Part shown: positions 1-6,692 of the stretch, piece by piece | How positions within the stretch are numbered: the first letter of the stretch is position 1 | Layout of the letters: every line of letters starts with the position of its first letter | NCBI GenBank assembly: GCA_003019535.1 | Contig: NEXG01000007.1 | Coordinates: forward strand, 1 to 55,373 | Direction of reading: 5' to 3' | DNA from: Candidatus Marsarchaeota G2 archaeon ECH_B_1 | GTDB lineage: Archaea; Thermoproteota; Thermoprotei_A; Marsarchaeales; Marsarchaeaceae | Length of the DNA stretch: 55,373 nucleotides | The notes under the pieces: generated by a model | The model's input: only the letters and a program-made list of their open reading frames with translations | What the model was told of the DNA's origin: nothing | Database searches by the model: none | Translations under genes and position numbers: made by a program

Positions 1-104
1 TCCTCAAACCTACGATTCATCTCACTAATCAAAGCCTCAAACCGCTTATCAACCTCCTCAAACCTACGATTCATCTCACTAATCAAAGCCTCAAACCGCT
101 TGTC
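1..104. repeat. 54-bp tandem repeat inside the coiled-coil gene
   Basis: Positions 1-54 and 55-104 are nearly identical; they differ at one base before diverging near 105. The unit is 18 codons, so each copy adds one 18-residue helical block without shifting frame. More copies may lie left of the window. Confidence 0.85.
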
Positions 105-296
105 CTGCGCCTCCGAGTAAGTTTTAAAGTCGAGTCTGAGCTGCCTTATTTCATCTAGTATCTGTCTTAGCTCGGCTGGGACCACCAGCTGGAATACCCT
201 TGTTCTGAACTCGGCGTCCGTCTCTAGGAGGTCGAGTATCGCCTCCCTTATCCTCTCCCTCTCCTGGGCGGTTAGCGGTCTACCCTGGCTTTCCAC
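1..296 (-). CDS. Coiled-coil protein, N-terminal part only (cut by window edge)
   Basis: The reading frame starts at a GTG (294-296) and runs off the left end, giving 98 residues. The first half is acidic and helical (motif AQERERIREAILDLLE, then TDAEFR). The second half is strongly charged heptad-like helix containing a repeated RFEALISEMNRRFEE block. This layout resembles archaeal DUF3782-type coiled-coil proteins, some of which carry a C-terminal PD-(D/E)XK nuclease-like domain; that end is outside the window, so the assignment is by resemblance only. A TATA-like TTATAA near 319-325 sits about 26 bp upstream of the GTG, which suggests a leaderless transcript. Confidence 0.6.
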   Translation of the reverse strand, partial: MESQGRPLTAQERERIREAILDLLETDAEFRTRVFQLVVPAELRQILDEIRQLRLDFKTYSEAQDKRFEALISEMNRRFEEVDKRFEALISEMNRRFE

Positions 297-333
297 AAAA
301 GTATAATGCAAGTAGTGTTATAAAGTTTTCAGA

Positions 334-447
334 GCCTCACCTCCCTAAGGGTAGACCCGAATTAGCGTCTAGCGCTGTTTGTAACCCGCACACGAGTTTT
401 GGGTCTACCGTGAAGGCAAGGGGGTAGGTGTCATGGAGGTATAAAAC
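334..447 (+). repeat. Dispersed nested-palindrome repeat, copy A
   Basis: Perfect 9-bp inverted arms GGTAGACCC (350-358) and GGGTCTACC (401-409) flank a loop with the family core TTAGCG..TAGCGCTG..TTGTAACCC. Outer CACCTCCC / GGGGGTAGGTG segments can also pair, imperfectly. A TATA-like TATAAAA lies at 440-446. No plus-strand gene follows, so this copy would be an orphan promoter. The rest of the 297-713 gap shows no supportable gene. See the five other copies near 4.6, 12.6, 14.9, 43.7 and 50.4 kb. Confidence 0.75.
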
Positions 448-713
448 GGTGGTGGAAGAAGGGATTGAATGGGGGTGTTGGGAGGCTACCAGTGCCTTCA
501 TCTTGTGGGGTGTGTTTGTCGGACATTGAACCATTAGAGTAAGCCCATAATGTTAGGTTTTGGGGTAGGGTAAGAAGCGTCTAGAATGCGTGGCCGTGAA
601 TTCTCTGCTCCCGGATAGCCCTGAGTATGGCCCCCTATTTCTTGGGAGGGTTTGCGGCGTCTTTGACCGCCTTCTGGATGGGGTTGTGGTAAAAAGGAGG
701 GGGTTGTGACGCG

Positions 714-2315
714 TTACTCTGGGGGTATCTCTTTGTATGCGAGCGCTATGTTGAGGCCCTTCCTTGTGTGTATTCTCTTTGAGGCTGTGTATATTATTGC
801 TCCCGCGAGGAATGTGCCCACCACGTAGGCTTCGCTGAGGGGGGTGATGCCCCACACGCTTGGCGCTGAGAGGAATTGGTATGTGATGAATAGGAAGACC
901 GCTGTGTTGAGTGCGCCCGCCACTATGAGTATTGTTTTGGCCGCACCCTTCTCTTTTCTTATCGCGTATATTGCGGCTGAGATGCCCACGAATGCGAAGT
1001 ATATCATTGAGGCTATTATTGCTCCGAAGAGGCCTGAGAAGCCGCCGTAGAACACGGCTGCGAGGCCTACCAGTGTTATCGTGATTACGAGGTCGACTAC
1101 GTGGGCCACGAGGGGGGAGCTCCACTTAGGGCTGACGTAGCTGAGTTTTTCGGGTAGGAATCTGTCGAAGGAGCCCGCGAAGAGGTATCTTGAGACCACT
1201 ATGATGCCGTAGGCGAGTATGCCTATGTTCCACACTATCCACCCGAGGCCTAGGAGGGCGGCGAGCGCGCTGTTTCCCGCCACACCCATGGCGAGCGTCC
1301 AAAAGTTGAATGAGTAATCGAATACGAGTGTCTGGTTGGATAGCGCCTGGTTTATGAATGGTAGTCCACCCACGTAGTATAGTGTGCCGAAGGCGGCTGT
1401 GAGGAGAGCGAAGCTTGTGAGGGCTGCGAGGGGTATACTCATTTTGAGAGCCCTGGTGTTTTTGACTTCGGAGCCCACCGCTGGTGCGGCGTTGAGCCAG
1501 GGGTAGACGAAGGCGGCCATGAGTGGCATTATGGAGAGTGTTGCCGCGAAGTTGAATGTGGGCCCCTTGTAGCTCGACGCGAGGGACGAGTAGGTTACCC
1601 CGCTTATGCCCAGGCTATTAATGTAGGACTCAACACCGGCTCTACCCGCGTGTAGGAGTACGCCTATGGCTACGAGTGTTATTGTTACGCCGAAAGCGGT
1701 GAGCGCGGATACAAGCTTGTAGCCCGCCTTGGGCTTGAAGATGTTCAGGGCTATTAGGGCGGCGAAGATCGCTGCACCCACGCCGAATTGGAGGTAGGGT
1801 TGAGCGCCCTGTATTCCGCTTGGCACCGCGAGGCCGAAGAACCCCTGCTGGCCGAGAGCTAGGCCCACTGATCCTATTGCGAAGACCGCTGAAAGCACTA
1901 TGAGCGCCATGTACGCCATGGTTTCGAGTGTGTAGCCCATGAATGAGATGGATGTCCCAAGGAAGCCTCCCAGCGAGCGGGTGACCCACACGTAGTCTCC
2001 CCCCGTTCTGGGTACGCGTGAGGACATCATGGTGTACACCACTATTTGGGGTATGGCTATCAGGAAGCCTAGAACCGAGGCTAAGACTAGGTTGACACCC
2101 GACATCGAGGGTAGGTATACGAGTGTGAGGCCCATCACGCCTAGGAGTGCGCCTATGGACATGTTGCTTATGTTGAGTGAGAAGGCGTCCAAGAGTGAGG
2201 TCGACTTGACGAGGCCCGTGGCCTCCCTTACGAACACAGTTTGGCCTGAGGCCTTGGATTTAAGGGTTGAATCACTATCCTCGTGCTTGTTGTTCTCGGT
2301 TTTATTCAAACCCAT
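714..2315 (-). CDS. APC-superfamily amino acid permease
   Basis: A polytopic membrane protein of 533 aa, likely importing an amino acid or amine with a proton or sodium ion. After a hydrophilic N-terminus of about 40 residues come about 12 hydrophobic segments. The first carries the family-like NMSIGALLG, and the loop after the second has PRTGGDYVW (about residues 100-110), matching the APC consensus PraGGdYvw. I chose the ATG at 2315 over one three codons upstream because a TATA-like CTTAAATAAA (about 2337-2346) sits about 26 bp from it, fitting leaderless transcription. A perfect palindrome lies just upstream of the promoter. Substrate cannot be read from sequence. Confidence 0.88.
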   Translation of the reverse strand: MGLNKTENNKHEDSDSTLKSKASGQTVFVREATGLVKSTSLLDAFSLNISNMSIGALLGVMGLTLVYLPSMSGVNLVLASVLGFLIAIPQIVVYTMMSSRVPRTGGDYVWVTRSLGGFLGTSISFMGYTLETMAYMALIVLSAVFAIGSVGLALGQQGFFGLAVPSGIQGAQPYLQFGVGAAIFAALIALNIFKPKAGYKLVSALTAFGVTITLVAIGVLLHAGRAGVESYINSLGISGVTYSSLASSYKGPTFNFAATLSIMPLMAAFVYPWLNAAPAVGSEVKNTRALKMSIPLAALTSFALLTAAFGTLYYVGGLPFINQALSNQTLVFDYSFNFWTLAMGVAGNSALAALLGLGWIVWNIGILAYGIIVVSRYLFAGSFDRFLPEKLSYVSPKWSSPLVAHVVDLVITITLVGLAAVFYGGFSGLFGAIIASMIYFAFVGISAAIYAIRKEKGAAKTILIVAGALNTAVFLFITYQFLSAPSVWGITPLSEAYVVGTFLAGAIIYTASKRIHTRKGLNIALAYKEIPPE

Positions 2316-2316
2316 G

Positions 2317-2379
2317 ATTAGCATGTGATTGTAGTTTTATTTAAGGCTTATCACGTAAAATTAGCATAAATATGCTAAT
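2317..2379 (-). promoter_or_regulatory. Permease promoter with ATTAGCATA palindrome
   Basis: ATTAGCATA-AA-TATGCTAAT at 2360-2379 is a perfect 9-bp inverted repeat just upstream of the BRE/TATA region. A further half-site ATTAGCAT occurs at 2317-2324, at the transcription/translation start. The arrangement (full site upstream, half site over the start) looks like a regulator-binding site; the regulator is unknown. Confidence 0.5.
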
Positions 2380-2420
2380 CACCCGCGCGGGTGCTGATCA
2401 TGCCACAGTGTGTTCTAGGT

Positions 2421-4067
2421 TCACGTGGGCGGCTGGCTGGTCCTGATTGCCTCGGCTGTCTTGGGGTAAACCTCTACGATTCTGCCTATACCCTTGGTGC
2501 GCCCCTCCCTGAAGATTATGGTTTGGCCGCGGTAGAGGTAGGCTGGCTTCTTCATGAAGCGCATAATCACAGTGCCCTTGTCGCCCGTTCTGAGCGTGTC
2601 CCTTCCGAGTATACTCACTATTTTAGCGGGTTGCCTGTGGGTGTACACGTGTACCACTGACTGGTAGCCCGGCTTTATAGTTGTGGGGTGGTAGAGCACG
2701 TGTATGTCCGCCTTGAACTCCTCAACGGCCTGTGGCTTGATCCTCTGTGAGAGTATAACCATGCCCTTCTCTACATCAGCGTACTCCACACCCGCGAGGG
2801 CCGCGGACATTATCTGCCCCGCTCTGGCTGAGTCAACACTCACCCTGTTCACGTGTATCGACTTAATCTTCACGGTTCTATAGGTGGAGTCGGGGAATGG
2901 GCCCACGTACACCTCTTGGTTGACGCTCACCCTGCCTTGAAGGAGCATCCCGCTCACCACGAGGCCTACACCCTTTACGAGGAACTTGTCATCCACATAC
3001 ACGAGTAGGTCTTGGTCCACCCTTTTCTCCCACTCTAGGCGTGGTGGCGCAAGGTCTAGGAATGTTCTCAGATAGTCGAGTCCAGCGCCCGTGACGTTGC
3101 TTGCGAGGAAGATGGGTGCGATCCTACCCGAGGATATGTGTCTTGCGGCGAGCACCGCGTCCTCCTGCGTGTCCACGATGAAGGGGATCTTGTTGACGCC
3201 TGGAAGCTTGAGCACCCTCTCCACGTCGCTTAGCGTGTTCTTCACGTTGTAGGGGTCGAGGTCAACCTTGGTTATCACAACCGCGAAGGGTATGCCTAGC
3301 ACCACGCATATGCCTAGGTGCTCTCTGAAGGTGCCCACCGTACCCATGTTTGAGGCGACCACCACCAGCGCGTAGTCGGGTGTGTGGCCGAGCACACCCT
3401 TAAGGGTTGTCCTCAGGTATCGCTCGTGTCCCGCTAGGTCGACGAGCACCGCCACCTTCCTACTCCTCAGGTAGACCTGGCTCTCGTTGAGGGGGTCTAG
3501 GAGCTGGTCGTTCACCGTTTTACCCGAGCCATCGAAGCCTAGGAGGTGTGTGGACACGGAGCTTGTTCGCCTGTTGACTATCTCGTGGAGGTATCTGGCG
3601 ACACGGGTGGCCGCCTCACCGTTCCCGTTATCCAGGCTACCAGTGCACAGAACACCCACAAGGCTGGACTTACCGCTGTCAACGTTGCCTAGGAGGGGCA
3701 CAACGATTTGCACCGCTGCCTCAAGCCTCTGGCGCACGTGCACCTCGAGCACATCCCCCTCCTTACCCCTCACGCGGCGGGTGACACGCCACTCGGCGCC
3801 CGCCGACTTCGCCACCCTGTCAAAGACCGCGAGAACCTCCCTAACCTGCTCCTCACCCAAGCCCACCAGCTCACCGCTATCACTCACCCCAAGCTCGTAG
3901 AACGCCTCCCCACCACCCTGAGCAAGTCTGTAGCGCATCTGTGTCACAAGCCTATCGAGTCTATCAGCTGAAGGTGAACCCAAATACAGCTTGTATTCTA
4001 CGTTGCCATCATTCTGCTCGGGGCCATTCACCCTGAGCTCAGAACCCTCTTTTGGAGTGTTAGGCAT
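2421..4067 (-). CDS. GTPBP1-like translational GTPase
   Basis: A 548-aa EF-Tu/EF-1A-superfamily GTPase. A roughly 115-residue N-terminal extension precedes the G domain: P-loop GNVDSGKSS (127-135), G3 DLAGHE (210-215) and G4 TKVD (266-269), followed by beta-barrel domains II and III (VKGVGLVVSG near 375). The DLAGHE form of G3 and the N-terminal extension match the archaeal/eukaryotic GTPBP1/2 group rather than EF-1A, SelB or aIF2-gamma. The GTPBP1 group is linked to RNA surveillance and ribosome-associated quality control in eukaryotes; the archaeal role is not settled. The ATG at 4067 has a TATA-like element about 28 bp upstream. Tail-to-head with the permease on the same strand, with 105 bp between. 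Confidence 0.82.
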   Translation of the reverse strand: MPNTPKEGSELRVNGPEQNDGNVEYKLYLGSPSADRLDRLVTQMRYRLAQGGGEAFYELGVSDSGELVGLGEEQVREVLAVFDRVAKSAGAEWRVTRRVRGKEGDVLEVHVRQRLEAAVQIVVPLLGNVDSGKSSLVGVLCTGSLDNGNGEAATRVARYLHEIVNRRTSSVSTHLLGFDGSGKTVNDQLLDPLNESQVYLRSRKVAVLVDLAGHERYLRTTLKGVLGHTPDYALVVVASNMGTVGTFREHLGICVVLGIPFAVVITKVDLDPYNVKNTLSDVERVLKLPGVNKIPFIVDTQEDAVLAARHISSGRIAPIFLASNVTGAGLDYLRTFLDLAPPRLEWEKRVDQDLLVYVDDKFLVKGVGLVVSGMLLQGRVSVNQEVYVGPFPDSTYRTVKIKSIHVNRVSVDSARAGQIMSAALAGVEYADVEKGMVILSQRIKPQAVEEFKADIHVLYHPTTIKPGYQSVVHVYTHRQPAKIVSILGRDTLRTGDKGTVIMRFMKKPAYLYRGQTIIFREGRTKGIGRIVEVYPKTAEAIRTSQPPT

Positions 4068-4551
4068 ACTTCTAAACCGGTGCAGACAACTGCTTTAACG
4101 CGCTCATGAATATAGACCTATCGCACCACAACGCTAGATAGGGTATGTGACGTGGGGTTGCCTGGGATGCACCACGATGATGAGTTGGGGCAAAACCCTC
4201 ACCTTCATCTTTTTGGCACCGCGTAACCACCGCCTGGAACACCTTACCAATCTACGAAGTGACCCAACCGAAGCCTTTTGTAACTCCCAATAAACAGGAA
4301 AATTACACTTTGAGTCTTTGAGGCTGGCTTGAGCGGTGGACTCATTACCCTTCACGCTTTGAATCTTCGCTTAGCTTGGTTCAAAAATCTTAGTAAAGCG
4401 CCACTTCGGTCAAACTAGTTCTGGGGATGCTGCAAAATGAGGAGTGGTTTGCCAGCCATATGTTTACCAACTACTTATGGCATCCAGACTAGGGGTGGTT
4501 GGCGTGGTCTCCAAAGCGTGGTAAACAATTATGAGACACATCCAACTACGG
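4068..4551. other. Non-coding gap without a supportable gene
   Basis: Short frames exist on the minus strand, but none shows domain motifs or a convincing start. Inverted arms GTTTACCA (4462-4469) and TGGTAAAC (4519-4526) bracket about 50 bp just left of repeat copy B and may belong to a second, unrelated palindromic remnant. Confidence 0.4.
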
Positions 4552-4664
4552 GTGAGACACCCCGCCTTGAACTGTAGATCAGAATCCGCGCCTAGTGCTG
4601 ATTGTGTTCCATGCATGAATCTTGGGTCTACCGTGAAGGGCGTGGTTCTGAAATCTTTATAAAG
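4552..4664 (+). repeat. Dispersed nested-palindrome repeat, copy B
   Basis: Opens with GTGAGACACCCCGCC, carries the core CGCCTAGTGCTGATTGTG, the right arm CTTGGGTCTACCGTGAAGGG, and ends in TCTTTATAAAG (4654-4664), a strong TATA box. That box is 28-38 bp upstream of the candidate starts (4692 and others) of the ATPase pseudogene, so the repeat would supply its promoter. The left inner arm (CTGTAGATC) has decayed relative to copy A. Confidence 0.75.
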
Positions 4665-4676
4665 CTTAAAAAGTAT

Positions 4677-4721
4677 GGGTACCCATGAATTATGGGTACC
4701 CATGAATTATGGGTACCCATG
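4677..4721 (+). repeat. 17-bp direct repeat with GGGTACCC core, 2.6 copies
   Basis: GGGTACCCATGAATTAT occurs at 4677-4693 and 4694-4710, and again as GGGTACCCATGAA from 4711. Each unit holds a KpnI-type palindrome and an ATG. Because 17 is not a multiple of three, the copies place ATGs in all three frames. From 4692 the pseudogene frame would start MGTHELWVPMKSVFG; from 4675 a 15-codon overlapping mini-ORF results. Confidence 0.9.
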
Positions 4722-5867
4722 AAATCTGTTTTCGGTAGGCCGGTTGATGAGCCATTCGACAGGTAGAGGGAGATCAGTGAAATTCAGTCTATGTTGCTGA
4801 GGGGGCAGTCGATAGCCGTGATAGGCGTTCGGAGAATCGGCAAGACATCCGTGCTTCTTAAAACCTTGAAACTTACAAGTGGCCCAAGGGTGTATGTGAG
4901 CGCTGAGGGTTACGTTGAAGGTAAAAGCTTCGATTTGAGCTCATTTGTAGCCTACTATTCATCGCTAGTCATAAGCCAAGCTTTGAGTAGGCTTGAACCG
5001 AATAGGAGGTTTCCATTAACACTTAAGGAGAGGAGCCGCGAATTGCTCAGGACTCTGAGGGACCTGCTCGCCTACCTCAAAGTGACTCTTGATGTGAATC
5101 CGGTTTCAATCGAATTCTACTTTGAGAACAAGAGGAGGCTGGGGGAGGCGCTCAGAGAAGTGTTCGAGTTACCACAACTCCTTGCCCAAAAGATTGGGTC
5201 AAACTTCACTATAGCAATAGACGAGTCCCAATACTTGAAACTCGCAGAGCAGAACCACCCTGGCCTCTTTCATCCGCTCAGGGATACCTGGCAATTCCAG
5301 AGGAACGTGACCTACTTGATTTCGGGTAGCTCCGTTGGTCTACTAAACCATATGATTGGGAGCGGCGACCAACCGTTTTACGGCTTCTTCTACCCTGTTC
5401 AGCTGCGTAGCTTTTCACGTGGAACCTTGCTGAGGTTTCTGGGCGAAGGCCTCAGGGAGGAGGGCGTAACCTATGCGCGCGGGGCGCTCGAGGAAGCAGT
5501 CAACCAGCTGGACGGTATACCCGCCTAGCTCAACCTCTTCGGCCTTAAAGTCGGGGGTCTCCGCCACCTGGATAGGAGGGGGGCCCAGAGAATACTGGGT
5601 CAAATGGTGCGTGATCCATCGGTGGAGTCGCTTGTTCTCCAAGAGTACAGCAAGCTCAGCAAGAATTCAAAGGCCGTGCTGAGACACCTAGTGGAGAGTG
5701 AGGGTGCGATATCGGGTATCACGCTGGGTAGGCCCAGTACAACCGAGGGGTTACGCACACTCTTACAGGCGGGGTTTATTGAGAGGGTGGGTAGGGGCCG
5801 CTATAGGGTGGTGGACCCAATGGTTCTCAGGGTGTTGGGTGGCCGTGTCTCTGGCCCCGGGTTGTAG
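4692..5867 (+). pseudogene. Archaeal AAA ATPase (PF01637-type), broken by two amber codons
   Basis: One continuous frame encodes a typical archaeal ATPase of unknown biological role, but TAG occurs at 4764-4766 and again at 5526-5528. Before the first stop comes FGRPVDEPFDR; after it come REISEIQ and the P-loop GVRRIGKTS, matching the family start FDREREI..GPRRVGKTS, so the lost codon was probably GAG. Later AIDESQY is the Walker B strand. At the second stop the family motif DGIPxWL reads DGIPA-stop-LNLFG, so TGG probably became TAG. The frame then runs on through a winged-helix C-terminal part (KNSKAVLRHLVE, FIERVGRGRYRVVDP). Restart at the ATG 4791 could still make a 245-aa P-loop fragment. 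Other genes here end in TAG, so it is a genuine stop. Confidence 0.85.
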
Positions 5868-5971
5868 TTTGACGTTGAATTGGGGTTTACTCTTATCTTA
5901 ACGTTGTGTGAGGGGTAGTATCGGGCGTGCCTCCTTTTCCATATTATTCGTGGTGGCTGATCGAGAAATGC

Positions 5972-5992
5972 TTATTAACCTTTGGTTAGTAA
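5972..5992 (+). promoter_or_regulatory. Operator-like palindrome at the ArsR-like gene
   Basis: TTATTAAC-CTTTG-GTTAGTAA is an 8-bp inverted repeat with one mismatch, over the TATA region (CTTATTAA) of the gene starting at 6006. It shares the core YTAAC-NNTTG-GTTAG with the cdc48 promoter at 17552-17574. Autoregulation by the adjacent HTH protein is inferred. Confidence 0.5.
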
Positions 5993-6005
5993 TATTTATT
6001 TGTGA

Positions 6006-6692
6006 ATGTTCATGTCCGACTCATCCATAGACATATTCGATGTTCTCTCGAATGAAACTAGGAGGCGTATTCTCGAGATACTCGCTGAGGAGCCGGCTTA
6101 CCTTAACCAGCTCACAAGGGAGATCAGGGTGAGCCAGCAGGCCATCCTGAAACACTTGGAGTACCTACAGGAGCGTGGTATCATCAAGTCATTCATAGTG
6201 AGGGGGGAGGGAGGCACCCCTCCAAAGAAGTATTATGAGATCGACGACTCCGTGCTGTTACTAAGCGAGTTGGCTAAGAGTCTGCTTGATAGGTCTGCGC
6301 TTAGAGATGGAGGGGTGGCCTCTGAAGGCGAACTCAAACTCCAAGTTGACCCATCAAGTGAAAAGCGTAAGCTCGAAGAGATAGGTTCACTCGACACCGA
6401 GCAGAGGATTAGGGCTCTGCGTGAATATGTGTGCTCGCTTGAGGACACACTCGAAAGGATTTCGGCCGCCTACTACGCGCTCACACAGCTCAAGATTCAG
6501 GCGTTGAATATGGCTCGGCGCACCCTCCGGGAGAAGTTCGAATCAGCCGAGGACCGCAGGATGCTGTATAGGGCCATAACCATGGATGATGACGAGCTCA
6601 GGGAGTACTTCAGGGAGATGATTGAGAACCAGCGTGAATGGGTTCAACGCGTCTTCAACGAGATGAAGGAGATATTTGGAGAGGAGTACTAG
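6006..6692 (+). CDS. ArsR-like winged-helix transcriptional regulator
   Basis: 228 aa. Residues about 8-75 form a winged helix: FDVLSNETRRRILEIL, then LTREIRVSQQAILKHLEYL as recognition region, then a wing with GTPPKKYYEI. The remaining 150 residues are acidic and coiled-coil-like (helical, rich in E/R/K), probably for dimerisation. It resembles thaumarchaeal and crenarchaeal ArsR/HTH-20 regulators that sense an unknown signal; no CxC metal site is visible, so metal sensing is unlikely. ATG occurs at 6006 and again at 6012. Its stop overlaps the convergent membrane-protein gene by 4 bp (CTAG). A palindrome over its own promoter suggests autoregulation. Confidence 0.8.
   Translation: MFMSDSSIDIFDVLSNETRRRILEILAEEPAYLNQLTREIRVSQQAILKHLEYLQERGIIKSFIVRGEGGTPPKKYYEIDDSVLLLSELAKSLLDRSALRDGGVASEGELKLQVDPSSEKRKLEEIGSLDTEQRIRALREYVCSLEDTLERISAAYYALTQLKIQALNMARRTLREKFESAEDRRMLYRAITMDDDELREYFREMIENQREWVQRVFNEMKEIFGEEY

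Noticed and set aside
1-104. CRISPR-like direct repeats at the left edge
   Set aside because: The 54-bp units are contiguous with no spacers and lie in frame inside a coiled-coil gene.
4677-4721. CRISPR or integration-site reading of the 17-bp GGGTACCC repeats
   Set aside because: Units are head-to-tail without spacers, and no tRNA or integrase is nearby.
4692-5867. Recoded amber (pyrrolysine-type) explanation for the two TAG codons
   Set aside because: hemC, mdh, malic enzyme, HIT and several other genes in the window end in TAG, and no PylS/PylT is visible, so plain nonsense mutation is simpler.
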